Below are positions 1 to 8,969 of a stretch of DNA of 32,845 nucleotides, in pieces. The notes beneath the pieces are model-generated. The model saw nothing but the letters and a program-made list of their open reading frames with translations, searched no databases and was not told where the DNA came from. The DNA is from Verrucomicrobiota bacterium (GTDB lineage: Bacteria > Verrucomicrobiota > Verrucomicrobiia > Limisphaerales > J093), in the NCBI GenBank assembly GCA_016871715.1, contig VHCO01000060.1, positions 1 through 32,845 of the forward strand, read 5' to 3'. Every line of letters starts with the position of its first letter. The first letter of the stretch is position 1. A program made the position numbers and the translations under genes.

Positions 1-1
1 G

Positions 2-103
2 GTGCAATGGGAATTGCTGGACCGCGGCGAGCTACATCTGGTCCGGCCCGAACCGGCCACCCCCCTCACCCGCCGGCGAGCGGGCCGCGGAAAGACATCA
101 TAA
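2..103 (+). CDS. 3' end of an unidentified upstream gene (partial)
   Basis: An open frame enters from the left edge and stops at TAA 101-103, giving 33 residues that begin VQWELLDRGELHLVRP and end in a basic tail (RRRAGRGKTS). The residue mix is plausible for a real C-terminus, and the next gene begins about 220 bases downstream. There is not enough sequence to name a family, and chance openness in high-GC DNA is a real alternative. Confidence 0.3.
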   Translation: MQWELLDRGELHLVRPEPATPLTRRRAGRGKTS

Positions 104-324
104 CGGGCGTTCTCCGGGCTGCCGGGGCGATTTTGCCCCGCTTGAGCTGCGCCGCAGCGCCGTCAGGACGGCTCTTTACGGCCATTTCCCCGTTTGGGAC
201 AGGCTCTAAGTAGGTCCACCTCCTGGAACCCCTACTTCCGAGGGGTCGAGCTCGACGTTGTATTCAAACGTCCCGTGCGCTAGGGTCGCGGCCGACGCCA
301 TGAAGCCATTGACGCGAACTCGAG
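104..324. other. intergenic stretch with small hairpins
   Basis: No convincing gene is seen here. Three short inverted repeats follow the putative stop at 103: GGGGC/GCCCC around 134-151, GCCGT/ACGGC around 159-173 (followed by TCTTT) and CCCCT/AGGGG around 228-245. The middle one could be a weak terminator for the upstream gene, but its T tract is poor. No clear promoter is visible for the gene at 325. Confidence 0.3.
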
Positions 325-1692
325 ATGAAACGACCTGAACCTGGATGGATGCTGGGCATCAGCCCGCCCCGCCTCGCCGCTGCGATCGCTTGGGCTGGCT
401 TCGCCTCGGCTGCGCTAACGGCGCAGGCGCCGCTCGACTTTTCACCCGCGCCCGACGAACAGCAGCTCCCGCGCCGGATGCACTCCACGATGGCGGACCT
501 GCCGCGGATCACCGTGGGGCGGGTCGGGGGGGATCTGGTGGGGACAGACCACCGGGTGCTGCAGGCGGCCGTGGACTACATCGCCGGGCTTGGCGGTGGT
601 GTCGTCGAGATTGGCCCTGGCGAGTTCCACATGGGCGACTCGCTTCATTTGCGCTCGTGGGTGACCGTGCGCGGCACGCCGGGTCAGACGGTCTTGCGCA
701 AAGCCGATGGTGTGGTTTCGGCGCTTGCTCTGGACGGCGACTTTGGGGAGGAACAGATCACGGTGGTGGACCCGACCGGCTTCGAGGTGGGGGGTGGGGT
801 GGCCATTTGGGACAAGGGCGCACAAGGTTTCCACACGACGGTGGCGCGCCTGACAGGTCGCCGGGGAAACACCTTCGCGATCAGTCGTCCGTTGAATGCC
901 GACTGCATGGTGGCGAACGGGGCCCAGGCCGCAACGGTTTTTCCGGTGGTGAGCGGCTACGACCTCGAAGGGGCGCGCCTCGAGCATGTGATTGTCGAAG
1001 GCAACCGCGAGCGGAATGTGGCGCTGAACGGGTGTCGGGGGGCGGGCATTTTCTTGTATCGTGGTTTCGGCACGGTGATCGCGCACTGCACGGTGCGCGG
1101 CTATCGCGGTGACGGTATCAGCTTCCAGCAGTCGAACGACGTCACGGTCGAGCACTGCGTCAGTGAAGGCAACGCGGCGCTGGGAATCCACCCCGGGAGC
1201 GGTTCTCAACGATCCATCGTGCGCCAGTGCGTGGCGCGGGACAACGGCGAGGACGGTCTGTTTTTGTGCTGGCGGGTGCGGCACGGGGTGTTCGAGGCGA
1301 ACGTGCTGGAAGGCAATGGCCGCTATGGCATCTCGATTGGCCACAAGGACACGGACAATCTGCTGCGACAGAACCAGGTGCGAGCCAACCACCAGGACGG
1401 GATTTTCTTCCGGAACGAGACCCTCGGGATGGCTGGCCACCGCAATCGCCTCGAGGAGAACCTGATCGAGAACAACGGCCGTGGCCGTGAGGTGGCGGGC
1501 ATTCGCATTCGCGGCGAGACGCGCGACTTGGTCCTGCGCAACAACACGATCCGTGACACTCGTGCCGATGCTGAACGCCGCCAGACGGTGGGCGTGTGGA
1601 TTGAAGAAAAGGCGGGGGCGTTGACCCTCGAGGGCAACTCGATCTCGGCTCCGATTCCGATTCGCGACCAACGACCCAGGCCAACTCGATAG
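325..1692 (+). CDS. secreted right-handed parallel beta-helix protein (paralog 1)
   Basis: This 455-residue protein has an N-terminal signal sequence: a hydrophobic Ala-rich stretch at about 16-33 with an AQA cleavage-type site near residue 35. It is followed by the pectate-lyase-like opening RVLQAAVDYIAGLGGG and a long series of short Asn/Gly-rich turns typical of parallel beta-helix repeats. Proteins of this fold are often extracellular polysaccharide lyases, hydrolases or epimerases, but no catalytic signature is recognised, so no substrate is claimed. The next gene is a close paralog 46 bases downstream, so the two probably arose by tandem duplication and may be co-transcribed. The ATG at 325 was chosen because it supplies the full signal peptide; an in-frame ATG at 349 is an alternative. 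Confidence 0.85.
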   Translation: MKRPEPGWMLGISPPRLAAAIAWAGFASAALTAQAPLDFSPAPDEQQLPRRMHSTMADLPRITVGRVGGDLVGTDHRVLQAAVDYIAGLGGGVVEIGPGEFHMGDSLHLRSWVTVRGTPGQTVLRKADGVVSALALDGDFGEEQITVVDPTGFEVGGGVAIWDKGAQGFHTTVARLTGRRGNTFAISRPLNADCMVANGAQAATVFPVVSGYDLEGARLEHVIVEGNRERNVALNGCRGAGIFLYRGFGTVIAHCTVRGYRGDGISFQQSNDVTVEHCVSEGNAALGIHPGSGSQRSIVRQCVARDNGEDGLFLCWRVRHGVFEANVLEGNGRYGISIGHKDTDNLLRQNQVRANHQDGIFFRNETLGMAGHRNRLEENLIENNGRGREVAGIRIRGETRDLVLRNNTIRDTRADAERRQTVGVWIEEKAGALTLEGNSISAPIPIRDQRPRPTR

Positions 1693-1738
1693 CCGCGCAC
1701 AAGACCCCGCCCGGGTCGAGGGCGCGCACCGTTCGCCG

Positions 1739-3067
1739 ATGACCAAGCCCCATGTGAACTACGGCTTCCTCGTGGCGATTTGCGCGTTGGCCGGCGCGGC
1801 GGAACCGCCCATGGTGGCGCGACCGCGGGCCACCTCGGGGGATACGGTGGTCGAGCCCGAGTGGGCGCACCGGCTCACGGTTACGGTGGGGCCAGCGGCG
1901 GGGGACCTGGTGGGCGCGAGCGATCGGGTCCTGCAGGCCGCAGTCGACTACGTGGGCCGATTGGGTGGGGGCACGGTACGAGTGCTGCCGGGCACGTACC
2001 GATTGCGCAACGCCGTTCACCTGACCTCGCGGGTTCGGTTGGTGGGCAGCGGGGCCGACACGGTGCTGCTCAAGGCGCCCTCGGTCACAACGCCGCTGGC
2101 GGAGGACAGCGACTGGTACGACCAGGAAATCACGGTGGTGGACGCGGCGGGGTTCGAGGTTGGGGACGGCGTGTGTCTGCGTGCCAAGAACGTGGGCACG
2201 GGCGCGCAGGTCGTGGTGAAGCGCACGTTGGTGGCGCGGAGCGGGAACCGCTTCAAACTGGACCGGGCGTTGCGCGAGAACTTCTGGCTGCTCGGCAACG
2301 CCACCGTCTCGACCCTGTTTCCCCTCCTAAGTGGCGAGGGGATCCAGGAGGTGACGATCGAGAACTTGGTGCTGGACGGCAACAAAGAGCACAACGCCAA
2401 CCTGGACGGCAACTATGCCGGCTGCATCTTCCTGCAAGACTGTAGTCGGGTGGCGATCCGGGGTGTCACCGCCCGCAACTACAACGGCGACGGCATCAGT
2501 TGGCAGATTTGTCACGACGTTCACGTCGAGGATTGTGTCTCGGAGAATCACACTGGACTGGGCCTGCATCCGGGTTCGGGCTCGCAGCGCCCGATCATCC
2601 GCAGGTGTCAGGTGCAGGGCAATGACATCGGCCTCTTCTTCTGCTGGGGCGTCAAGCACGGTGTGGCGGAGGGCAACCGCTTGCGGAACAACCGGGTGGG
2701 AGTTTCGATTGGGCACCGGGACACGGACAACCTCATCACGGGCAATGAGATTCTGGAGAGTCGCAGCGTTGGGGTTTTGTTCCGACCCGAGCGCGGCTAT
2801 GACTTTGCCGGCCACCGCAATCGCATCGAGCACAACCGGATTGTCGATAGCGGCCCCGAGCGCGGCATCGCCATCGACATCCAGGGCCCCACCGAAGGCA
2901 TCGTGATTGTCGGCAACGAGCTTCGCGAGACGCGGGCGCCTGCCCAGCGGGTCGCGGTGCGGCTCGGACCCGAAACGCGCAACATCCGGCTGGCGGACAA
3001 CCGGATCGATGGGTTCGCCCAAGAGATCGAGCGGATGCCGGCATCCGCGGCACGCGCCGCGGACTGA
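1739..3067 (+). CDS. secreted right-handed parallel beta-helix protein (paralog 2)
   Basis: This 442-residue protein is colinear with the preceding gene. Shared landmarks are DLVG, RVLQAAVDY, HPGSGSQR, a FCW/LCW-type turn, SIGH(K/R)DTDNL and AGHRNRIE. The N-terminus has a short hydrophobic signal (GFLVAICALAGAA) with likely cleavage near residue 21. The body is a ladder of beta-helix repeats with regularly spaced Asn and Gly. The fold is typical of carbohydrate-active secreted proteins, but the activity is unknown. The conserved block around HPGSGSQR and IGHxDTDNL in both copies marks a candidate functional face. A 129-bp inverted-repeat element begins 8 bases after its stop codon. Confidence 0.85.
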   Translation: MTKPHVNYGFLVAICALAGAAEPPMVARPRATSGDTVVEPEWAHRLTVTVGPAAGDLVGASDRVLQAAVDYVGRLGGGTVRVLPGTYRLRNAVHLTSRVRLVGSGADTVLLKAPSVTTPLAEDSDWYDQEITVVDAAGFEVGDGVCLRAKNVGTGAQVVVKRTLVARSGNRFKLDRALRENFWLLGNATVSTLFPLLSGEGIQEVTIENLVLDGNKEHNANLDGNYAGCIFLQDCSRVAIRGVTARNYNGDGISWQICHDVHVEDCVSENHTGLGLHPGSGSQRPIIRRCQVQGNDIGLFFCWGVKHGVAEGNRLRNNRVGVSIGHRDTDNLITGNEILESRSVGVLFRPERGYDFAGHRNRIEHNRIVDSGPERGIAIDIQGPTEGIVIVGNELRETRAPAQRVAVRLGPETRNIRLADNRIDGFAQEIERMPASAARAAD

Positions 3068-3074
3068 TGCTGGC

Positions 3075-3203
3075 CCGAACCCTTAGCGAGGTGCTCGAGG
3101 GCTGCCAACGCGGGTGAAACCCGGCAGGCTCCCTGTGGGGCGCGGATCGTCAGATCCGCCTGGCGGATGTGACCGTCCGCGGTCCGCCTCGCTATGGATT
3201 CGG
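3075..3203 (+). repeat. 129-bp MITE-like element, copy 1
   Basis: The element is bounded by 17-bp terminal inverted repeats (CCGAACCCTTAGCGAGG at 3075-3091; CCTCGCTATGGATTCGG at 3187-3203, imperfect by two positions). Its interior carries a second palindromic core, GCGGATCGTCAGATCCGC. A copy of the same length lies in inverse orientation at 21998-22126 with only a handful of differences by eye. It has no coding capacity. It lies between the beta-helix paralog and leuA, so it may affect transcription between them. Confidence 0.85.
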
Positions 3204-3294
3204 GATGATGGGAAGATCCAGGCTTGTCGCGCGCCTGGGCAGGTTCCATGCTTACGGCGTTGATGAACTCAGGACTTGTCGAGTTGAACGAGCC

Positions 3295-4950
3295 ATGTTG
3301 ACCAAGCCAGCCGAGAAATATCGTCCGTTCCCGCCGGTAGACTTGCCGGACCGGCAATGGCCGGGCCGCAGCTTAAGTCGAGCGCCGATTTGGTGCAGTG
3401 TCGATCTGCGCGACGGCAACCAAGCGTTGGCCGTGCCGATGAATGTGGCGCAGAAACTCGAGTTGTTTCAGGCCCTGGTGAACTGCGGCTTCAAAGAGAT
3501 CGAGGTGGGGTTCCCTTCGGCATCGAACACCGAGTTCGCCTTTAACCGGCGGTTGATCGAGGAGAATCGGGTGCCCGCAGGGGTGGCCATCCAAGTGTTG
3601 GTGCAAGCCCGCGAAGACCTTATCGAGCGCACGGTCGAGTCGTTGGTCGGGGCGAAGAAGGCGATCATTCACCTCTACAACTCGACCTCGCCGGCGCAAC
3701 GCCGGGTGGTGTTCAACATGACCCGAGCGCAGGTGGTCCAGTTGGCCGTGCGCGGGGCGCAGTGGATCCACGAACGGTTGCCTCGGCTCGCCGGCACCGA
3801 CGTGACGCTGCAGTATTCGCCGGAGAGTTTCTCCGCCACCGAAGTCGAGTTCGCCAAGGAGATCTCCGAGGCGGTGATGGAGGTGTGGCAGCCGACACCG
3901 GCGCGCAAGATGATTTTGAATCTGCCCGATACGGTCGAGGTGGCGATGCCGACGGTTTACGCGGATCAGATCGAGTGGATGTGCCGCCACATCCGGCATC
4001 GGGACGCCCTGATCGTCAGCCTGCACACCCACAACGACCGCGGGACCGGCGTCGCCGCGACCGAGTTGGGCTTGTTAGCGGGAGCCGACCGCGTCGAGGG
4101 CACGCTCTTCGGCAACGGCGAACGCACCGGCAACTTGGACATCGTCACGGTGGCGCTGAACCTCTACATGCAAGGGATCCACCCGGGCTTGGATTTGTCC
4201 GACCTTAACGCGATGCGCGCGGTCTACGAGCGGTGTACGGGTATGAGTGTGCCGGCTCGCCATCCGTACGCCGGCGAGCTGGTGTTCACCGCGTTCAGCG
4301 GTTCCCACCAAGATGCGATCCGTAAGGGCCTCACCGAGTGGGCCGCTCGAAGTCGGTCCGCTTGGGATGTGCCGTACTTGACGATCGACCCGCGCGATGT
4401 CGGTCGGGAATACCGCGAGGTCATCCGTGTCAACAGCCAGTCGGGCAAAGGGGGCGTGGCCTACCTGCTCGAGACCGAATTTGGCATCGAGCTACCGAAG
4501 GAAATGCAGCGCGAGTTCGGGCCCATCGCCAACGACCGAGTCGACGCCCTGGGGCGGGAGGTGACGGGGGCGGAACTCAAGGCCATGCTTTGGAAGGAGT
4601 ACGTCGAGCGGGATGCTCCATATGCTCTGGTGGATTTTCGCGCCGAGAGTGTCGGCGGTGTGGTGCGTTGCCAAGCCACCGTGCGGCGCGATGGGGCGGA
4701 GGTGTCGCTGCGAGGCGAGGGAAACGGGCCCATCGCGGCTCTTGTGCATGCTCTGAACACCGGCGGGGCACCGCGATTCGAGGTAGCCGATTACCGGGAG
4801 CAAGCGTTGAGCGCTGGTGAAGAGGCTGCGGCGATCGCCTATGTCCGCATCAAGCTCGGTGACGGCCGGACCCGTTGGGGAGCCGGCGTGGATACGAACA
4901 TCGAGTGGGCCTCGATCAAGGCGGTGCTGAGCGCGCTGAATCGATGCTGA
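3295..4950 (+). CDS. leuA: 2-isopropylmalate synthase
   Basis: The product condenses acetyl-CoA with 2-ketoisovalerate, the first committed step of leucine synthesis, in the cytoplasm. The 551-residue length, the opening LTKPAEKYRPFPPV and the block APIWCSVDLRDGNQAL match the long LeuA class known from actinobacteria. The metal-binding HTHND motif is present (SLHTHNDRG), and NGERTGNLD follows. The C-terminal 120 or so residues correspond to the regulatory domain, so leucine feedback is expected from the family. The frame stays open upstream to about 3169, but that part lies in the 129-bp repeat; ATG 3295 matches the family N-terminus. It is a single gene with no other leu genes nearby. Confidence 0.95.
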   Translation: MLTKPAEKYRPFPPVDLPDRQWPGRSLSRAPIWCSVDLRDGNQALAVPMNVAQKLELFQALVNCGFKEIEVGFPSASNTEFAFNRRLIEENRVPAGVAIQVLVQAREDLIERTVESLVGAKKAIIHLYNSTSPAQRRVVFNMTRAQVVQLAVRGAQWIHERLPRLAGTDVTLQYSPESFSATEVEFAKEISEAVMEVWQPTPARKMILNLPDTVEVAMPTVYADQIEWMCRHIRHRDALIVSLHTHNDRGTGVAATELGLLAGADRVEGTLFGNGERTGNLDIVTVALNLYMQGIHPGLDLSDLNAMRAVYERCTGMSVPARHPYAGELVFTAFSGSHQDAIRKGLTEWAARSRSAWDVPYLTIDPRDVGREYREVIRVNSQSGKGGVAYLLETEFGIELPKEMQREFGPIANDRVDALGREVTGAELKAMLWKEYVERDAPYALVDFRAESVGGVVRCQATVRRDGAEVSLRGEGNGPIAALVHALNTGGAPRFEVADYREQALSAGEEAAAIAYVRIKLGDGRTRWGAGVDTNIEWASIKAVLSALNRC

Positions 4951-5116
4951 CTGGGGACCCGACGAGGGCCATTCGAGCCGTTAACGATAATGAAGGCCGA
5001 GTCGGCCCCATCCACCCCGTGTGGAGGAGGTTTTTCCCAGGTTTCTCAGCCTTCGCCATTGACTTCTCCGCCCGGCGCGAGTATCAGCTCCACCGGCGTT
5101 GCTTCACTAACCAGAG
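4951..5116. other. convergent intergenic gap with possible terminators
   Basis: This gap separates leuA (plus) from the exporter gene (minus). It holds a perfect 6+6 palindrome GGCCGAGTCGGCC at 4995-5007 and, at 5012-5035, a weak CCAC/GTGG stem followed by GGAGGAGG and five Ts. Either could end leuA transcripts; neither is a strong textbook terminator. Confidence 0.3.
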
Positions 5117-7876
5117 TTACGCCTCGGTTCCTCCAAGACCCAGCGGCGGTCGTGCATAATCGCCACTGGGTTTCTTGTTCCCCAGCCGCCAGCCTCGCCG
5201 GCTGAGCCAGTTGAGGAGTGTGGGCAGGGACGTCAGACCGCCCACCATGCACGCCGCCGTCCCGACAGACATGACCAGACCGAGGCTGGCAATCCCCTGG
5301 TGCTGAGCCAGGATGAGGCTGCCAAAGCCGGCCATGGTCGTCAGTGCGGACAACAGGACCGCTTTGCCGGTGCTGCGGGCGAGGATGCTGGGGTCTTGCT
5401 CTTCGGCGAAGCGGTTGAGGATGTGGATGCCGTTGGTGACGCCAATGCCGATCACCAGGGGCAGGGTCATGATGTTGGCGGGATTGAACGGCACGCCTTG
5501 CCAGCCCATCCAGCCCACCGTCCAACAGGCCCCCAGGGCAACGGGCAGCAGGGCCAGCGCCACCACGGCCACTTGTCGGAAATGGACGAAGACCAAAACA
5601 ACGATTGCCCCGAGCGCGTACCACGCCGCCTCGATGTACCCATCGCGCAACAGCTCGGTGTACTCGAGCAACTGCACCGGCGTACCCGTCACTCGCCGGT
5701 CCACGGTTCGGAGGTCGCTCACGAAGGCCTCTTGGTCTTGCCGCTCCCAAACGTTGAGCCGGGGCACCACTTGGAGCAGAAAACGGCGACCGTCCTTGCT
5801 GACGAACCGGTGGCGCAGCGGTGCCGGCAGATCGTCGACCTCGAGGGGGGCGGAATCGTCCTGGTCGCGGATAGCCCGAAGGGTACTCTGCAGGTCCGTC
5901 AGCAGGGCGCGTTGAAAGGCAGCCAGTTTCGTGGCCGCCAGCTCTGGCGCAACATCCGCCATGCGTTGGCGCAGCCGGCCAATGGCACTGCGGACCTCGA
6001 GCAGCTCCTGGGAAAGCTCCGCTTCGCCCTCACGCCGGGCGCCGCGTGCGCCCAAGGCCATGTACCCGTGCAGGGCTTGCAGCGTCTGCCGCAACTCCGC
6101 CAAATCCACCGGCTCGGGGTCCAGGTCGGCGAAGTCGATCCCCTCGAGTTGGCTCTTGATCTGGTGAATGAGGAGCAGGCGGCGGGCGGGGTGTGCCGCC
6201 ATGTACGTGGCCATGGACTCGACCCCAGCCACGGAGGGCAGGGCGACGAGCCGCTCCTCGAGGGCGGCCGCCTCGGCTACTGAATCGGCGAGGACAGCCC
6301 CATAAAGGACGGACCGATTGGCGGCCTCGATGAGCTTGTGCTCGTAGATGACCGCTGGGAGGTCCTTGGACTGCATGTGCAGGAGGTTGTAGTCGAAGTA
6401 GACCTTGGGGAACTGGGTCAGCGCCAGGCCCCCGAGGGCCACCGTGAAGCCGATCACCCATCCCGGGCGCTCGAGCCACCACCGCTCGATCCGGGCGCGG
6501 CGCTCGAGTTCTTTGGGGAAGTCGTGGTCCAGGACATTCTGCCGGCCGCGCGCCAGCAAAGCCGGGAGCAGCGTCAGCATTGGCACCAGACAGATCAGCA
6601 GGCCGCACCCGCTGATGATCCCCATCTCCTGGATGCCCTTGAAGTCGGTCAGGCCCATCGCCAGAAAGGCCCCGGCGGTGGTGAAACAGCCCGTGAAAAT
6701 GCCTTGGCCGGTGTAGACCATCGCCCGCTCGAGCGCCGCAGCCTCGCTCTGGCCCTGGCGGACCTCTTCCTCGTAGCGGGTGACGAAGTGGATCCCGAAG
6801 TCGATGGCCAGGCCGATGAGGATCGGAAGAAACGTGATCGTGAGGATGTTGAGGTGACCGATGACGAGGGTCGTGAACCCGAGCGTGTAGACCAGCCCAA
6901 CCACCAAGCAGAGCGTCGCCTTCAAAGGGCGTCCGGTCTCCTTGTAGCCGTAGATGAACAACAAGGCGCACAATCCAAGCGCAATCAGCGAGGCCTTGGC
7001 CGTGTCCTTCTGGGATTGAATCATCTCATCCACCTCGAGCACGGGCTCGCCCGTAATGCCCACGTTCACACCCGGCACCTCGCGCTGCGTCTCGCCAGCC
7101 AATGCCCGGAGCCGGTGCACGGCCGGTTCGTTCAGCTCGGCCGTCCGCGCGCGTGCGGTCACCAGGTAAATGCGGTTCGATGCAAAAGTGATATACAAGC
7201 TCTCCTCGGCCTGCTCGCCCCCGTCGAATAACGCCGTGACGCCGGGCGAGGGCGGCGTGCCCGGTCGGTCGAGGGCATCGGCGGCCTGCTGAGCGATCCG
7301 GGCCAATGCGGGCAGAGCTTTGATCAGGGCATCGGGGTGGGCGGCGGCCGGGTCGTTGCCGGCCGCGCGGAATTGGCGGATGACCGTCCGGAAGACGGAG
7401 TTCAGGTTGGTGGCTTGGGTGAAGGCCTCGATCACCGGGCGCGCGTCCTGCAATCGCTCGAGCATTTCCTCGAGCACAGCGTCGTTGGTGACGAACAGGA
7501 GGGCCTTGGGGCCCATCAGCTTGAGATCCCCTTTATAGAAGACATCCGTGAAAAGCTTGGTCTCCCGCTCCAGGCGCGCTCCCAACCGCTCGACGAACTG
7601 CCGGTTCTTCTCGATGTCCCCACTCTCGACGACGGCGACCAGGTCGTCTTGCGAGACGAAGTCCTCCTTAAAGCGCAGGAAGTTCCGGTGATACTCCTTG
7701 TCCGCCCCCACCAGATCGTTGCGGTCCATGTCGAACTGCAACTGGTCGACGGTGTAGTAGACGCTCAACGCGCACAGCGCAAGCTGCGGCCACAGAAACC
7801 AACGCGGATAGCGATACACCGCCCGCGCCAACCCGCGCAGCAGCCGTGCGAACAGCGACTCCCCAGGGGTGCTCAT
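5117..7876 (-). CDS. MMPL/RND-superfamily exporter (HpnN-like)
   Basis: This protein of about 919 residues has the duplicated RND layout: one N-terminal membrane helix, a large periplasmic loop (about 45-270), five helices, a second loop and a final helix cluster. The motif AIDFGIHFVTRYEEE sits in the first helix block, and the matching second-half motif is GVTNGIHILNRFAEE. Family members such as HpnN and MmpL move lipids or hydrophobic compounds across or out of the inner membrane; the substrate here is unknown. The start is set at the ATG at 7876 because the longer reading begins with TTG two codons upstream. It follows yebC on the same strand after a gap of about 48 bases and may be co-transcribed. 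Confidence 0.85.
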   Translation of the reverse strand: MSTPGESLFARLLRGLARAVYRYPRWFLWPQLALCALSVYYTVDQLQFDMDRNDLVGADKEYHRNFLRFKEDFVSQDDLVAVVESGDIEKNRQFVERLGARLERETKLFTDVFYKGDLKLMGPKALLFVTNDAVLEEMLERLQDARPVIEAFTQATNLNSVFRTVIRQFRAAGNDPAAAHPDALIKALPALARIAQQAADALDRPGTPPSPGVTALFDGGEQAEESLYITFASNRIYLVTARARTAELNEPAVHRLRALAGETQREVPGVNVGITGEPVLEVDEMIQSQKDTAKASLIALGLCALLFIYGYKETGRPLKATLCLVVGLVYTLGFTTLVIGHLNILTITFLPILIGLAIDFGIHFVTRYEEEVRQGQSEAAALERAMVYTGQGIFTGCFTTAGAFLAMGLTDFKGIQEMGIISGCGLLICLVPMLTLLPALLARGRQNVLDHDFPKELERRARIERWWLERPGWVIGFTVALGGLALTQFPKVYFDYNLLHMQSKDLPAVIYEHKLIEAANRSVLYGAVLADSVAEAAALEERLVALPSVAGVESMATYMAAHPARRLLLIHQIKSQLEGIDFADLDPEPVDLAELRQTLQALHGYMALGARGARREGEAELSQELLEVRSAIGRLRQRMADVAPELAATKLAAFQRALLTDLQSTLRAIRDQDDSAPLEVDDLPAPLRHRFVSKDGRRFLLQVVPRLNVWERQDQEAFVSDLRTVDRRVTGTPVQLLEYTELLRDGYIEAAWYALGAIVVLVFVHFRQVAVVALALLPVALGACWTVGWMGWQGVPFNPANIMTLPLVIGIGVTNGIHILNRFAEEQDPSILARSTGKAVLLSALTTMAGFGSLILAQHQGIASLGLVMSVGTAACMVGGLTSLPTLLNWLSRRGWRLGNKKPSGDYARPPLGLGGTEA

Positions 7877-7924
7877 CCGCAAACCGAACCGCGCGCGGCG
7901 GACCGGCGATCCCCCTCGGCTGGC

Positions 7925-8662
7925 TTAGGCGGTTTCACCAGGTAACTCGGCGTTCGAGTGCACTTCTTTCACGTCGTCGTGCTCCTCGAGGGCCTCGATC
8001 AGCCGAACCACCGGTTCGGCTCGTGCCGCCTCCGTCAGGGGCACCGTCAGGGTGGGTAAATAGGTCACCTCTGCGCTCTCACACCGGATCCCCTTGGCCT
8101 CGATCTGGCGGTGCACGGCCTCGAATCGCGTCGGCTCGACGACGATCTCGTAGCCGCGGGGATCGGCCTTGAAATCTTCTGCGCCGGCCTCCAACGCCAC
8201 TTCCATGAGGGGGTCTTCCTCAGCCGCGTCGCGCGCGACGATCAAGTGGCCCTTGCGTTGGAACAGACGGCTCACCGCGCCAGCGGTGGCGATGCTGCCG
8301 CCGTTCTTGGTCAGGAGACTCCGGATTTCGGCCGCGGTGCGGTTGCGGTTGTCCGTGCTGCACTCGACGAGCAACGCCACGCCCTGCGGCCCGAATACCT
8401 CGTAGGTGAGATCTTCGAACGTGGCCGCTTCACCGCCGCCGGTGCCCTTCTTGATCGCTCGGTCCACGTTGTCGGAGGGCATATTCGCGCTGCGGCACTT
8501 GAGCAGGGCCAAACGCAACCGCGGGTTCAGATCCGGGTCGCCCCCGCCGAGTTTGGCAGCAATGGCGATCTCGCGCGACAATTTGGCGAAAATCCGGGCG
8601 CGCTTGGCGTCAATCGCGCCCTTGAAATGCTTCACCTTTGCCCACTTGCTGTGTCCGGCCAT
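7925..8662 (-). CDS. yebC: YebC/PmpR family protein
   Basis: This is a 245-residue member of the YebC/TACO1 family. The diagnostic N-terminus MAGHSKWAKVKHFKGAIDAK is present, then RARIFAKLSREI and NMPSDNVDRAIKKGTG. Members act as DNA-binding regulators or, as shown more recently, as ribosome-associated factors that ease translation of difficult motifs. The three-domain layout is complete, ending in an acidic alpha/beta domain with EALEEHDDVKEVHSNAE. ATG 8662 is preferred over an upstream in-frame TTG because MAGHSKW is the family start. It is the first gene of a possible yebC-exporter unit. Confidence 0.95.
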   Translation of the reverse strand: MAGHSKWAKVKHFKGAIDAKRARIFAKLSREIAIAAKLGGGDPDLNPRLRLALLKCRSANMPSDNVDRAIKKGTGGGEAATFEDLTYEVFGPQGVALLVECSTDNRNRTAAEIRSLLTKNGGSIATAGAVSRLFQRKGHLIVARDAAEEDPLMEVALEAGAEDFKADPRGYEIVVEPTRFEAVHRQIEAKGIRCESAEVTYLPTLTVPLTEAARAEPVVRLIEALEEHDDVKEVHSNAELPGETA

Positions 8663-8969
8663 ACGCAATATCCGCTCGCTCGGGTCCAGCCCAGTGCCGG
8701 CGGGCCGTCACTCCGAGCCAGCTCAGTCCGTCGCCCAGGCAAGAGAACAGCCTAAGTCAGCCCGGGACCGATTTGAACCACAAAGATGCGCCCGGAGCAG
8801 AAGCGGAGAAGCCGCCGTCAGCTTCCGCTCCGAGGCAATTTCCCGCTGACGAGATCGCCGCTACCCGCGTGACCCGTAACGCCCTCAGCCCAGCCAGCGG
8901 CTCCCCCCAGCGGGTAAGCCCCCCAGTCCGCCCAACTCGACCCGTGCCCCGGCTCGTGGTTCCTCGGCT
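8663..8969. other. intergenic stretch between yebC and mutS
   Basis: No gene is visible. An imperfect 11-bp inverted repeat (GGAGCAGAAGC at 8794-8804 against GCTTCCGCTCC at 8821-8831, one mismatch) could form a stem-loop. Both flanking genes are on the minus strand, so the stretch probably holds the yebC promoter and the mutS 3' end, but no consensus promoter is recognisable. Confidence 0.35.

Noticed and set aside
442-2020. Minus-strand frames opposite the beta-helix genes
   Set aside because: They arise from codon bias on the sense strand; the sense frames have signal peptides and conserved paralogous motifs.
3169-3294. Upstream start for leuA at 3169
   Set aside because: The extra codons fall in the 129-bp repeat and do not resemble any LeuA N-terminus.
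3204-3294. Leucine attenuator or T-box ahead of leuA
   Set aside because: Only a 6-bp stem (3218-3223 with 3233-3238) is present, with no run of leucine codons and no T-box core.
5300-7231. Plus-strand frames opposite the exporter gene
   Set aside because: They are antisense to a well supported membrane protein and show no domains or ribosome sites.
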